From the NCBI GenBank assembly GCA_030685025.1, contig JAUXWC010000061.1:1-64000 (forward strand): 64,000 bases of DNA, written 5' to 3'. The stretch is from Rhodoferax sp. (lineage in GTDB: Bacteria; Pseudomonadota; Gammaproteobacteria; Burkholderiales; Burkholderiaceae_C). Below the pieces are notes generated by a model. The model ran no database searches and had not been told where the DNA came from. It worked only from the letters and a program-made list of their open reading frames with translations. The first letter of the stretch is position 1. Each line of letters opens with the position of its first letter. This document shows, in pieces, positions 42,758 through 52,240 of the stretch. The translations under genes were made by a program, and so were the position numbers.

Positions 42758-44812
42758 TCAGTCGTCGGCCGCGCTGACGGACTTGAATTGGCTGACGAGC
42801 TGCTGCTGGGTCTGGTCGGGCACCTGGGCGTAATGCGAAAACCCAACACTGTATGACCCCTGCCCGCCAGTGAGTGATTTCAGTCGGCCTTGGTAGTCGT
42901 CCAGCTCAGCCAGCGGAACCAGACCATTGATGGCCACCGTACCGGCTGGCCGGGGCTGCGTGCCCGTCACCTGGGCGCGTTTGCTGGCAAGGTCGCCGGT
43001 CAGGTCGCCAATGGCGGCCTCGGGGGCCAGGACCTCAATCTTGACGACCGGCTCCAACACGATCGGATTGGCCTTGCGCACCGCGTCGACGGTGGCTTTG
43101 CGCCCGGCTGCGATGAAGGCGACTTCCTTGCCGTCCACCGCGTGTGTTTTGCCATCATGAACGATGACACGCATGTCGTGCACCGGAAAGCCCGCCACCA
43201 CGCCTTCGGCCAAGGCCTGGCGCACGCCTTTCTCCACAGCGGCCATGAATACGCCCGGGATGGCGCCGCCCTTGACGATGTCCACGAATTCAAACCCGGC
43301 GCCGCGCTCAAGCGGCTCCACCCTCAACATCACCTCGCCGAATTGACCGGCCCCGCCGCTTTGCTTCTTGTGGCGGCAGTGGCCATCGGCCCCGCTCGTG
43401 ATGGTTTCGCGGTAGGCGATTTGGGGGGCACTGGTGTCGAGTTCCAGTTTGTATTGTTGTTGCATGCGCGCCAGCTTGGCGCGCAGGTGCATCTCGCCCA
43501 GACCGCGGATCACGGTCTCGTTGGTGCTGGGATGGCGCTCGACCTTGAAGCACGGGTCTTCCAGTTCCAGCTTGTGCAGGATCTCGAACAGGCGTTGTTC
43601 GTCGCCCTTGCGCCGCGTCTGCACCGCCAGCCCGTGCATTGGCTGCGGGAACTCCAGCGCCTTGAGGTGGATGTGGTCCTCATCGTGCGAATCGTGCAGT
43701 ACCCCATCGAATTCGACTTCGTCTACCTTGGCCACGGCGCCGATGTCACCGGGCACCAGTTCTGGCACCTCGAAATAATCCTTGCCCTGCAGGCGGTACA
43801 AATGGGCCACCTTGAATGGACGCTTTGCCGAACCAACAAACAACTGCCCGTCTCTGCGCACCGTGCCTTGGTGCACCCGGAACACACCCAGCTTGCCGAT
43901 GAAGGGGTCAATCACGACCTTGAATACGTGGGCCAATACGTGCAGTGTTGCATCCGGTTGTGCCGCGAACGCCCGCGGTGCCTGGCCCGGTTCGCCACGG
44001 TAGAACAGTGGCGGGTTGGCCTCCGCCGGGCTGGGTGCCAGCTTGGCCAGGGCATCCAGCAACTGCGGCACGCCAGCGCCGGTCTTGGCCGAAACGAACA
44101 GGATCGGGATCAGGTGCCCGGTGCGAAGCGCACGCTCGAACGGCGCATGCAGCTCCTGCGCACTGGGGTCGGTGCCGTCCTCCAGATACCGCGCCATGAG
44201 GCGGTCGTCTTCTTCGACGATCTGGTCGATCAGGCTGCGGTGCGCGGCCGCCACGCAGGCGAAGTCGCTCTCGCCGCTGTCATGGCCCAGCAGTTCTACC
44301 ACCTCCTGCGCGTGGTGAACCGGCAGGTCCAGCAGCAGACACTGCTTGCCAAAACGTTCGCGGATATCGGCCACCAGGGCGGGCAGGTCGACGTTGTCGG
44401 CGTCAATCTTGTTGATGACGATCATCCGGCACAGTCCACGCTCACCGGCCAGGGTGAACATGCGCTCGGTCGAGAGTTCGATACCGGTCTGCGCATTGAT
44501 TACTACCAGGGCGGTGTCGACCGCCGCCAGGGCCGCAATGGCCTGGCCGGCGAAGTCTGGGTAGCCTGGGGTGTCAATCAGGTGCACCTGCGTGTCGCCC
44601 CAGTCAAGACTGACCAGCGATGCCTGCAAGGAGTGGCCCATGTCCTTCTCGATCGGATCGAAATCGCAGACGGTGTTGCCTTTTTCGACTGAGCCTCGGC
44701 CCTTGATGGCGCCAGCGGCGGCCAGAAGGCTCTCGGCAAGGGTGGTCTTGCCGGCGGCGCCGTGGCCGACCAGGGCAACGGCGCGCAGTTGGGCACTGGG
44801 CTTCTGGCTCAT
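42758..44812 (-). CDS. Elongation factor G-like GTPase (paralogue)
   Basis: The 684-residue protein has the EF-G domain order. G1 is GHGAAGKTTLAESL, G3 VHLIDTPGYPDFAG and G4 MIVINKIDADN. Domains II to V follow, ending with YDQGRLKSLTGGQGSY-like EF-G residues. Being alone rather than in the rpsL-rpsG-fusA-tuf operon, it is probably a specialised paralogue such as EF-G2, whose role (recycling, stress, or another GTPase job) is not settled. ATG 44812 is chosen. A tRNA-Ala gene lies upstream on the same strand. Confidence 0.88.
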   Translation of the reverse strand: MSQKPSAQLRAVALVGHGAAGKTTLAESLLAAAGAIKGRGSVEKGNTVCDFDPIEKDMGHSLQASLVSLDWGDTQVHLIDTPGYPDFAGQAIAALAAVDTALVVINAQTGIELSTERMFTLAGERGLCRMIVINKIDADNVDLPALVADIRERFGKQCLLLDLPVHHAQEVVELLGHDSGESDFACVAAAHRSLIDQIVEEDDRLMARYLEDGTDPSAQELHAPFERALRTGHLIPILFVSAKTGAGVPQLLDALAKLAPSPAEANPPLFYRGEPGQAPRAFAAQPDATLHVLAHVFKVVIDPFIGKLGVFRVHQGTVRRDGQLFVGSAKRPFKVAHLYRLQGKDYFEVPELVPGDIGAVAKVDEVEFDGVLHDSHDEDHIHLKALEFPQPMHGLAVQTRRKGDEQRLFEILHKLELEDPCFKVERHPSTNETVIRGLGEMHLRAKLARMQQQYKLELDTSAPQIAYRETITSGADGHCRHKKQSGGAGQFGEVMLRVEPLERGAGFEFVDIVKGGAIPGVFMAAVEKGVRQALAEGVVAGFPVHDMRVIVHDGKTHAVDGKEVAFIAAGRKATVDAVRKANPIVLEPVVKIEVLAPEAAIGDLTGDLASKRAQVTGTQPRPAGTVAINGLVPLAELDDYQGRLKSLTGGQGSYSVGFSHYAQVPDQTQQQLVSQFKSVSAADD

Positions 44813-44834
44813 GAGATTCCAATTCAAGATGCTT

Positions 44835-44907
44835 GCGGGACAGACCTCCGCCATGCGTCATCTGCTCCCGCCGATTCCGGGCGCCGCAGGCCAGCTCTGT
44901 CCCCAAC
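44835..44907. repeat. Divergent dispersed palindrome between EF-G paralogue and tRNA
   Basis: GCGGGACAGAC and CTCTGTCCCCAAC form inverted arms about 50 bp apart. The interior is longer than in the other copies and contains GCGCCGCAGGCC. It shares only the GGACAGA/TCTGTCC core with the main family. Confidence 0.5.
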
Positions 44908-44916
44908 AAAAAAGTG

Positions 44917-44992
44917 TGGTGGAGAGGAGGAGGATCGAACTCCCGACCTCTGCATTGCGAACGCAGCGCTCTCCCAGCTGAGCTACCCCCCC
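44917..44992 (-). tRNA. tRNA-Ala (anticodon CGC)
   Basis: The 76-nt minus-strand sequence folds as a full cloverleaf. The acceptor is GGGGGGG paired with CCTCTCC, including the G3-U70 wobble that identifies alanine tRNA. The D-arm is GCTCAGCTGGGAGAGC. The anticodon loop is TTCGCAA in a CTGCG stem, and the T-loop is TTCGATC. CCA is encoded. CGC reads the GCG codon, abundant in this genome. It lies between the EF-G paralogue and the PilJ-type gene. Confidence 0.95.
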
Positions 44993-45183
44993 ACACGGTT
45001 CGGGCACAGTTCCCAATATACACGGGGTCGGGACATTTCCATAGAGGGAGCTTCTATACTTCTGGGCTTGGAAGCAATCCGGATTGACATCAAGGCGTTC
45101 CGTCCGTGGTTCGGGGAAGAAGTGAAAGGGGATGGCGCAAGCCTCCCCGTGCTTCGATTTCTGTTTGTCTGTGGGAGGTTTTT

Positions 45184-46005
45184 GTGGACAGACTGCAATT
45201 CTGCGCGTGGCTCCTGGCGGGGCCGCTGCTCGTGGCCAGGCCATCGTCTGGGCATGCCAAAGCGGCCCCAGCGGCGCCGATGGCCCCGGCGTCCGCCGTG
45301 GACGTCGCGGGGCGTCTGCGCATGCTCTCGCAGCGCATGGTGAAGGCGTACCTGATGCTGGGGCAAGGCATCGCGGCCGACGACGCCAGGATCATCCTGC
45401 AGGGATCAATCACTCAGTTCGAATCCCAGCTCGCGGCGTTGCAGGTGTTCCAGCCGACGGCGACCGTGCGCGGCGCGCTTGCCAAGCTGGAAGGTGCATG
45501 GAAGAAGTGCAAGCCGCTGCTGAGGGCAGCACCCGGCCAGGCCGGCGGCGTCGAGCTCTACGACGCCAGCGAGGCGCTGCAGCAAGCGGCACACAGCTTG
45601 ACACTGGCCTACGAGCAAGTTACCGGCTCGCCCATTGATCACTTGATCAGCATTGCCGGGCGCCAGCGCATGCTCTCGCAACGCATGGCAAAGTTCTATT
45701 TCTACCGCACGTGGGGACTCTTTGACGCGCCAGCCGATATGGAACTGCACCTCAGCCGTGCGCATTTCACGGCCGTGCTCGTGCAAATTGAAAGCTCCCA
45801 ACTCGCCACGGCGCAGGTCAAAGCAGGCGTCGCGCGAATCCGGCGCGAGTGGGAGCCCTATCAATTGACGCTGTTCGCCAGCAACGTGCCCGCGACGATG
45901 CGCCGGGACGCCCCGCAGGTAGCAGCGTTGAGCGAGCGCGTGCTCGTCGTCACGGAGGAACTGGTTGGACAGCTCGTGGCGCAGGCCCAGGGTGCGGCAC
46001 GCTAG
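45184..46005 (+). CDS. Exported protein with two PilJ-type sensor domains
   Basis: The 273-residue product starts at GTG 45184 behind GGGAGG. It has a signal peptide and two copies of a helical PilJ-like N-terminal sensor module, marked by GRLRMLSQRMVKAYLM (residues about 43-58) and GRQRMLSQRMAKFYF (about 160-174). In chemoreceptors and kinases these modules sense ligands such as nitrate-type ions. Here no signalling output domain is attached, so it may be a free periplasmic binding protein. Confidence 0.75.
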   Translation: MDRLQFCAWLLAGPLLVARPSSGHAKAAPAAPMAPASAVDVAGRLRMLSQRMVKAYLMLGQGIAADDARIILQGSITQFESQLAALQVFQPTATVRGALAKLEGAWKKCKPLLRAAPGQAGGVELYDASEALQQAAHSLTLAYEQVTGSPIDHLISIAGRQRMLSQRMAKFYFYRTWGLFDAPADMELHLSRAHFTAVLVQIESSQLATAQVKAGVARIRREWEPYQLTLFASNVPATMRRDAPQVAALSERVLVVTEELVGQLVAQAQGAAR

Positions 46006-46041
46006 CCTCTGACGCCCACACGGTAGGCGCCGTCCAGCACC

Positions 46042-46389
46042 TTACTCCTGCGCGGTGCGGATCGTGTCGCGTCCGTTGCGATCCTTGACGCGGCCCAAGT
46101 CGGTGTCCAGCGCACGCGACAGTTTGTCCACTGCGGCGATGAAGGCGTTGGCCATTTTGTCGGCGTCGGCCGTCACGGTAACGGGCTGGCGATTGGCCAC
46201 GCGGGCTTCAAGGCGGCAGCGTTTGTCATTGACGCCGGACTTGCCGCTGTCCACGTCGGTCAAAAAAACCTCCAGGCGGGTAATGTGCTCAACAAACCGG
46301 GACAGGCGGCTGCTTGCTTCGTCCTGTACCCATTGGGCCAAGCTGTCGCCACCGTGGATGTGGTCGTCGGTATTTACTTGTATCTGCAT
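46042..46389 (-). CDS. Short HPF/RaiA-like ribosome-associated protein
   Basis: The 115-residue protein starts MQIQVNTDDHIHGGDSLAQW. It has the HPF fold: RLEVFLTDVDSGKSGVNDKR, then CRLEARVANRQPVTVTADAD and FIAAVDKLSRALD. It is the second member of the family in the window and differs clearly from the 26.0-26.4 kb copy. It probably binds ribosomes in non-growing cells. ATG 46389 is close to the PilJ-type gene, which points the opposite way. Confidence 0.82.
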   Translation of the reverse strand: MQIQVNTDDHIHGGDSLAQWVQDEASSRLSRFVEHITRLEVFLTDVDSGKSGVNDKRCRLEARVANRQPVTVTADADKMANAFIAAVDKLSRALDTDLGRVKDRNGRDTIRTAQE

Positions 46390-46546
46390 GCTGTCGCTCC
46401 GGGGTTGGGTCCGCTAGGTTGGTCGGACTGTGCCATCAAACGTTAATCCTTTATAGCACGCGCCGAAGTGTGCCGGCCTGTCGCAAACGGGGCGGCAGCC
46501 ACAGGCCACCCAATCATGCATTTGCCAGCGCAGCGCGGTGCGCTAC

Positions 46547-47044
46547 CTACCGCGCGCGCCTGACCCGCAACAACTCGTCGAGGATCAGACACACCGCGCC
46601 AATCGTGATCGCGCTGTCGGCCACGTTGAAGGCGGGAAAGTGCATGCCGCGCCAATGGAAGTCCAAAAAGTCGATCACATGGCCGTGCACCAGCCGGTCG
46701 ACCACGTTGCCGATGGCGCCGCCCATGATGCAGGCCAGGGCAAAGGAGAACAGCTTTTGCCCCGAGTGTGATTTGAGCATCCACAAAATGAAGCCCACCG
46801 CGACCACGCCGACCACCGTGAAGAACCAGCGCTGCCAGCCCGAGCCGCCGGCCAGGAAGGAGAAGGCGGCGCCGCTGTTGTGGGCGCGCACCACATTGAA
46901 GAAGCTGGTCACATAGGTGCTGTCATGCAGGTTGTAGTAACCCACGATCAGTACTTTGGTGAACTGGTCGGCGATCAGGATGATCATCGCCAGGCCGATC
47001 CACTGCAACATGCCGGCACCGCCGGATTTGGAGGCGCGGGCCAT
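46547..47044 (-). CDS. lspA: Lipoprotein signal peptidase
   Basis: The 165-residue inner-membrane protease cleaves lipoprotein signal peptides after lipidation. It has four membrane helices. The catalytic Asp residues are in NVVDRL and AFNVADSAI, and the [10 protein letters not shown] motif is conserved. ATG overlaps the ileS stop by one base (TGATG), the usual arrangement in proteobacteria. A Lys/Ser-rich start precedes the first helix. Confidence 0.97.
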   Translation of the reverse strand: MARASKSGGAGMLQWIGLAMIILIADQFTKVLIVGYYNLHDSTYVTSFFNVVRAHNSGAAFSFLAGGSGWQRWFFTVVGVVAVGFILWMLKSHSGQKLFSFALACIMGGAIGNVVDRLVHGHVIDFLDFHWRGMHFPAFNVADSAITIGAVCLILDELLRVRRAR

Positions 47045-49968
47045 CAGGCAAAACTCCGGGCTTCTTCCGCACCCGACAGGTTGCCGGCGCAGCGACCACA
47101 GATGGTGGGGTGGGCTGGATCGGCACCGATGTCGTCGCAGTAATGCCAGCAGCGCTCACATTTGGTGTCGTCTGAGGCCTTGGCCGTTACGGACATTGCT
47201 TCTCCAGCTAGCAATTCAATAGCAGACGTGATGAACACGAACTTCAGATCGGCACCCAGGCTCTGAAGCAAGGCGTGGTCTGTTGCGTCGACGGTCAAGT
47301 TCACGTTGGCCTGCAATGAGGAACCCACCTGGCCCTGCTCGCGCAAGGTCTCGATGTGTTTGTTGACGGCGTCGCGGATCTCGCGGATGCGGCTCCACTT
47401 GGTCAGCAGTTGCACATCGGGTGCATCAAACTTCACGTAGGTGTCCATGAAGATCGATTGGGCGCTGGCCGCTGGTGTGCGACCTGCCTCACGTAACACG
47501 CTCCAAGCCTCCTCGGCGGTGAAGCTGAGAAACGGCGCCATCCAGCGCAGCATGGCCTGGGTGATGCGCCACAGCGCGGTTTGCGCGCTGCGCCGGGCCA
47601 AGGACTTGGGAGCCGTGGTGTAGAGGCGATCTTTCAGTACGTCGAGGTAAAACGCGCCCAGGTCTTCACTGCAATAGTTTTGCAACTTGGAGACCACGGG
47701 GTGGAATTCGTACACCTTGTAGTGCGCCAGGATATCGGCTTGCAATTGCGCCGCGCGGCTGATGGCGTAACGGTCTATCTCCAACAACTGGTTTGGCGCT
47801 ACTGCGTCCTTGGCCGGGTCGAAGTCGCTGACGTTGGCCAGCAGGAACTTCAAGGTGTTGCGCACGCGCCGGTAGGTGTCTGTCACGCGGGCGATGACCT
47901 TCTTGTCCATCGGTGGGTCGCCCGAGTAGTCAGTCGACGCCACCCACAGCCGGGCGATCTCGGCACCCGGGTCCTTGGCAAAGGTCCCGATCTCAATGAC
48001 GTTGCCAAGCGACTTGCTCATCTTGCGGCCTTGTCCGTCCACATTGAAGCCGTGCGTCAAGATGGCGCGGTAGGGTGCCCGGCCATACAAGGCACAACCC
48101 AGCAACAGTGAGCTGTGGAACCAGCCGCGGTGCTGATCATGACCTTCCAAATACAGGTCGGCTTCGGGGCCATCAGCGTGGAACGGTAGGCGGTCGTAGG
48201 CGTCCTTGTGGCTGCCGCGCAGCACGTGCTGAAAGGTGGAGCCGGAGTCGAACCAGACTTCGAGGATGTCAGTGCTCTTGCTGTAGTGCTCGGCGTCGGG
48301 TGCGCCCAGAATGTCTTGCGCGGTGACCCGGCTCCAGGCCTCGATGCCGCCCTTTTCAACAATGTCGGCTGCCTGGTCCAAGATGGCCATGGTGTTGGGG
48401 TGTAATTCGCCCGAATCCTTGTGCAGAAAGAAGGGCACCGGCACGCCCCAACTGCGTTGCCGCGAGATGCACCAGTCGGGCCGACCCGCGATCATGTCGC
48501 GCAGGCGGCCCTTGCCGTTCTCGGGGTAGAACTGAGTCGCTTCAATCGCGTCCAGCGCCAACTGGCGCAGGGTCTTGGGCGCCTTGTCTTGGGTGAAGAC
48601 GCCCGGGCCTTCGTCCATGCGTATGAACCACTGGGCGGCGGCGCGGTAGATCACCGGCGTCTTGTGGCGCCAGCAATGCGGGTAGCTGTGGCTGATCGCC
48701 TGGGTGGCCAACAGGCGTTCATGTGTACGCAGCGTATCAAGAATGACCGGGCAGGCTTTCCAGATGTTCAGGCCCCCAAACAGCGGCAGTTCGTCAGCAT
48801 AAGTGCCGTTGCCTTGGACCGGGTTCAGGATCTGGTCGTATTGCACGCCATGGGCCACGCAACTGTTGAAGTCGTCCACGCCGTATGCGGGCGACGAGTG
48901 CACGATGCCGGTGCCATCTACCGCGCTCACGTAATCGGCCAGATAGACTGGCGCCAGGCGGCGGTAACCTTCGTGCACGTCGTGCAGCGGGTGTTTGAAG
49001 TTCAAGCCGCCAAGGTGCTTGCCAGCCGTGGTGGCGATCACCGTGCCATGCAGGGCATAACGTTCCAGGCATTTCTCCACCAAGTCCTCGGCCAATACCA
49101 AGATGCCGCGCGGCGTGTCCACCAAAGAATAGACCAGCTCTGGATGGGCATTGAGCGCCTGGTTGGCGGGAATGGTCCAGGCGGTGGTGGTCCAGATGAC
49201 AGCAAAGGCCGATTTTTCATCGAGGCGGCTTGCCACCAGCGCAGCGGACTTGTGTTCTGCCATGCCATCCGGAAAGAAGGCCCGCAGCAGGGCCTGCTTG
49301 TCGGCCACCTCGAAGGCGACATCCAGCGTGTCGCTCTTCTTGTCGGCGTATTCGATCTCGAACTCGGCCAGGCTGGAGCCACAGTCAAAACACCAGTACA
49401 CCGGTTTCAGGCCACGGTAGACAAAGCCGCGCTCGATCACGCGTTTGAAGGCGCGGATCTGGCCGGCTTCGTTGGCCGGGTCCATGGTGCGGTAGGGGCG
49501 CTCCCAATCGCCCAACACGCCCAGGCGCTTGAAGTCTTCGCGTTGCTGATCGATTTGTTCGGTAGCGTAGGCGCGGCTCTTGGCCTGCATGTCGTCGCGG
49601 CTGAGCTTACGGCCGTGCAACTTCTCGATGGCGTTTTCGATCGGCAGGCCGTGGCAGTCCCAACCGGGAATGTATTGCGCGTCAAAGCCAGCCAGTTGTT
49701 TGGACTTGACAATCATGTCCTTGAGCACTTTGTTCAAAGCGTGGCCAATGTGCAGCTTGCCGTTGGCATAGGGCGGTCCATCATGCAGCACAAACAGCGG
49801 CTGATCTTTGCGCGCGGCGCGCAGCTTCTTGTACAGACCCTGTTGTTCCCAGGTTTTGACCCATCCCGGCTCGCGCTTGGGCAGATCGCCGCGCATGGGA
49901 AACGGGGTGTCGGGCAGGTTCAGGGTGCTGCGGTAATCGGTAGTAGTGGTGTTGGTGGCTTCAGACAT
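47044..49968 (-). CDS. ileS: Isoleucyl-tRNA synthetase
   Basis: The 974-residue class I synthetase charges tRNA-Ile. It has HIGH at residues 73-76 ([10 protein letters not shown]), the editing CP1 domain, and KMSKS in [10 protein letters not shown]. The C-terminal zinc finger is CERCWHY and CGRCAGN. Length and motifs match the bacterial long form. It lies in the ribF-ileS-lspA order, and lspA overlaps the stop. A short AT-rich segment, GCTTCTCCAGCTAGCAATTC, lies in the zinc-finger region. Confidence 0.98.
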   Translation of the reverse strand: MSEATNTTTTDYRSTLNLPDTPFPMRGDLPKREPGWVKTWEQQGLYKKLRAARKDQPLFVLHDGPPYANGKLHIGHALNKVLKDMIVKSKQLAGFDAQYIPGWDCHGLPIENAIEKLHGRKLSRDDMQAKSRAYATEQIDQQREDFKRLGVLGDWERPYRTMDPANEAGQIRAFKRVIERGFVYRGLKPVYWCFDCGSSLAEFEIEYADKKSDTLDVAFEVADKQALLRAFFPDGMAEHKSAALVASRLDEKSAFAVIWTTTAWTIPANQALNAHPELVYSLVDTPRGILVLAEDLVEKCLERYALHGTVIATTAGKHLGGLNFKHPLHDVHEGYRRLAPVYLADYVSAVDGTGIVHSSPAYGVDDFNSCVAHGVQYDQILNPVQGNGTYADELPLFGGLNIWKACPVILDTLRTHERLLATQAISHSYPHCWRHKTPVIYRAAAQWFIRMDEGPGVFTQDKAPKTLRQLALDAIEATQFYPENGKGRLRDMIAGRPDWCISRQRSWGVPVPFFLHKDSGELHPNTMAILDQAADIVEKGGIEAWSRVTAQDILGAPDAEHYSKSTDILEVWFDSGSTFQHVLRGSHKDAYDRLPFHADGPEADLYLEGHDQHRGWFHSSLLLGCALYGRAPYRAILTHGFNVDGQGRKMSKSLGNVIEIGTFAKDPGAEIARLWVASTDYSGDPPMDKKVIARVTDTYRRVRNTLKFLLANVSDFDPAKDAVAPNQLLEIDRYAISRAAQLQADILAHYKVYEFHPVVSKLQNYCSEDLGAFYLDVLKDRLYTTAPKSLARRSAQTALWRITQAMLRWMAPFLSFTAEEAWSVLREAGRTPAASAQSIFMDTYVKFDAPDVQLLTKWSRIREIRDAVNKHIETLREQGQVGSSLQANVNLTVDATDHALLQSLGADLKFVFITSAIELLAGEAMSVTAKASDDTKCERCWHYCDDIGADPAHPTICGRCAGNLSGAEEARSFA

Positions 49969-50087
49969 GGCGCGGATTCTTGACTGGCATCGGCAAGCTC
50001 TGCCCGAACGAGAGGTCGGGTATGGACAAGTGGGGAAGTCGTTCGCCCTGAGCTTGATTCAAGGGCAGCGACTGGTAGACAGATCGT

Positions 50088-51098
50088 CTAAATTCGGTCG
50101 CGCGTCACTTGGCGATGGGTCTGCCCGTGCAGGGATGCAAAGAACAGCCGCGCATCGTCGCAGTCTTTGGCGATACCTTGTTTGAGGGCATCCAGACCGT
50201 CGTAGCGCAGCTCGTCGTGTAGTTTGTGCAGCAGTTCCACCCGGACGATTTTACCGTAGGCCTCCTGGTCGGCCAGGCTGGCGGGCCAATCCAGGCAATG
50301 GGTTTCGAGCAACACCCGCCCACCATTGACATCGTCGGGGTCCAGGGAGGGGCGGATGCCCAGGTTCGCGACGCCGCGCAAGGGGCGCTCGGACAGCCCA
50401 TGCACCAGCACCGCAAAGATGCCGCTGGCGGCTGGCTTCCAGTGTGCAAAACGCAAGTTGAGCGTGCGAAAACCGAGTTCGCGCCCGAGCTTGCGGCCAT
50501 GCACCACATGGCCGGAAATGCAGTAGGGATGCCCGAGCAGGCGCGCCGCGTCGTCCATCCGCCCGCCGCCTAGAGCCTCGCGCACCGCCGAGCTCGACAC
50601 CCGCAGCCCATGCACCTCGTAGCTGTTCATGCGCGCCACGTCAAAGCCCTGCGCGTCGCCAGCGGCATCGAGCATGCTGTAGTCCCCGGCACGCTTGGCG
50701 CCAAAGCGGAAGTCGTCGCCCACCAGCACATAACGGGCACCCAATCCGTGCACCAGCACCTGGCTGATGAATTGCTGCGGGCTCATTGCGGCGGTGTGCG
50801 CGCCGAAGGGCAGCACCACCACCTGGTCGATGCCGCACTTTTCGAGATCGAGCAACTTGTCGCGCAGGGTGCCCACCCGCGCTGGCGCCAATTCGGGCTT
50901 GGCCGAGACTGCCGCGAAATAGTCGCGCGGATGGGGCTCGAAAGTGAGGACGCTGCTGCGCACACCACGCTGGCGGGCTTCGGCGCACAGCAGTGCCAGC
51001 ATCGCCTGGTGCCCACGGTGCACGCCATCGAAATTGCCAATCGTCAAGGCGCATGCGGTGGCAATGTCGGGGTGGTGGAAACCTCTGAAGACCTTCAT
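50088..51098 (-). CDS. ribF: Bifunctional riboflavin kinase / FAD synthetase
   Basis: The 336-residue enzyme makes FMN and then FAD. The N-terminal FAD synthetase part has GNFDGVHRGHQAML (about residues 22-35). The C-terminal riboflavin kinase has GRKLGRELGFRTLNLRF and the ANLGIRPSLDP motif. It is cytoplasmic. It precedes ileS on the minus strand with a gap of about 120 bp, as in many betaproteobacteria. No riboswitch is evident upstream. Confidence 0.97.
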   Translation of the reverse strand: MKVFRGFHHPDIATACALTIGNFDGVHRGHQAMLALLCAEARQRGVRSSVLTFEPHPRDYFAAVSAKPELAPARVGTLRDKLLDLEKCGIDQVVVLPFGAHTAAMSPQQFISQVLVHGLGARYVLVGDDFRFGAKRAGDYSMLDAAGDAQGFDVARMNSYEVHGLRVSSSAVREALGGGRMDDAARLLGHPYCISGHVVHGRKLGRELGFRTLNLRFAHWKPAASGIFAVLVHGLSERPLRGVANLGIRPSLDPDDVNGGRVLLETHCLDWPASLADQEAYGKIVRVELLHKLHDELRYDGLDALKQGIAKDCDDARLFFASLHGQTHRQVTRDRI

Positions 51099-51207
51099 GG
51101 AGTGTTATCTTTTTGATAGCAGTTCGGACAGCGTCGGTCAGCGACTAACGTCAATCGGACACCAAAACAGGGTATATTGTGTCTCAGCGGTGCCGGGCTC
51201 GTCCTGG

Positions 51208-51343
51208 TGTGTCCCGCAAGGGGGCAGCCGGCAATCGGTTGAGGACAGAGCTTGCCGCCCTGATCAGTTGAGGACAGAGCTGGCCGCTGCGCGGCTGCGG
51301 TCTGTCCCGCAAGATCTCAGGCTGCGGTCTGTCCCGCAAAGTT
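51208..51343 (+). repeat. Nested cluster of the ATCAGTTGAGGACAG palindrome
   Basis: Two left arms (ATCGGTTGAGGACAGAG, then ATCAGTTGAGGACAGAG) are followed by two right arms (GGTCTGTCCCGCAAGATCTCAG, split here as GGTCTGTCCCGCAAG and ATCTCAG, then GGTCTGTCCCGCAAAG). A further half right arm, GTGTCCCGCAAG, precedes them. The order left-left-right-right is what one copy inserted in the loop of another would give. It ends about 15 bp before the AGGAGG site of the HNH gene. Confidence 0.8.
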
Positions 51344-51369
51344 CACTCTTCGATGCCAGGAGGCGTGTT

Positions 51370-51927
51370 TTGAAGGTCTTGAAGCTGTCCGCGCAAGGAC
51401 TGCCCCAGTCGTGGATTTCGCTGGAGCAGGCCGTGATTCACTATGCGACGCAGGAGGTGCGCTGGGAGGTGGGCGCGCAGATTGCCGTGTTCCATGGCGG
51501 CTACAACGCGCGAACCGGCGAGCAGTCCATCATTACCGTCAACAGCATCATCGGCACCAAGGGTGTGCCCAATATCAGTCCCTTCAGCCTGCGCCCGGGC
51601 CTGACCAACGCCAAGTTGTTTACCCGTGACCGCAATTTGTGCGCCTACTGCGGCGGTCAGTTCCATGACGATGATCTGACGCGCGAGCACATCATTCCGT
51701 TCGCCCAGAACGGCGTCGACAAGTGGATGAATGTGGTCACCGCGTGCCGCCCCTGCAACCACCGCAAGAGCCATCGCACGCCGGAGCAGGCCAAGATGCC
51801 GCTGCTCTACGCGCCCTATGTGCCCAGCCTGTGGGAGGACTTCATTCTGCGCAACCGGCGCATTCTGGCTGACCAGATGGAGTTCTTGATGGCCCACGTG
51901 CCCCGGTCCTCGCGTTTGTTGGTGTGA
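51370..51927 (+). CDS. HNH endonuclease family protein
   Basis: The 185-residue protein probably starts at TTG 51370, 6 bp after a perfect AGGAGG. A family-typical start MKVLKLSAQGLPQSWISLEQ supports this. The nuclease part is zinc-bound: CAYCGGQF and CRPCNHRK around LTREHIIPFAQNG. It is cytoplasmic. Related proteins are common in Burkholderiales; the substrate is unknown. The unusual start is clear from the strong site. Confidence 0.85.
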   Translation: MKVLKLSAQGLPQSWISLEQAVIHYATQEVRWEVGAQIAVFHGGYNARTGEQSIITVNSIIGTKGVPNISPFSLRPGLTNAKLFTRDRNLCAYCGGQFHDDDLTREHIIPFAQNGVDKWMNVVTACRPCNHRKSHRTPEQAKMPLLYAPYVPSLWEDFILRNRRILADQMEFLMAHVPRSSRLLV

Positions 51928-52240
51928 GGTTTGCGGCGCATGTGGCCGCGTCTCAGGGTCCGATGGGGTTCGACGAAGCCCGTCTTTGAGTGATCGTAAG
52001 ACCCACGTCAGCGCAATGCCTGGGTCGTTAACGCCATTGGTCAATGCGTTTGGCAGGCTTGGTGTTTGTTACAAATTGTCACCTGAAACCCACCGTTGAT
52101 TACCGAAAATTTGTCGTCACGAGCGGACAAATGAACGCTTGCCAGGGTCGGCTGTGCGATCATGTGCGACGTCCCGTTTTTTGGCGACACCAACCCGATT
52201 TTCAACTTCGATCACATTGCCTGGATTCCTGGAAGACTCG
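51928..52240. other. Intergenic region upstream of the DUF1631 gene
   Basis: I see no gene in these 313 bp. An AT-rich zone with TTGTTACAAATTGTCACC (near 52067-52084) may hold the promoter of the DUF1631 gene. Confidence 0.4.

Noticed and set aside
42890..44692. A 600-codon open frame antisense to the EF-G paralogue
   Set aside because: It lies wholly opposite a well-supported gene, has no family motif, and such long shadow frames are expected in high-GC DNA.
48421..49983. A 520-codon open frame antisense to ileS
   Set aside because: Same reason: a shadow of a clear core gene, with no plausible start site.
51099..51207. Flavin riboswitch upstream of ribF
   Set aside because: No conserved RFN pattern is visible, and the region contains only a short AT-rich palindrome.
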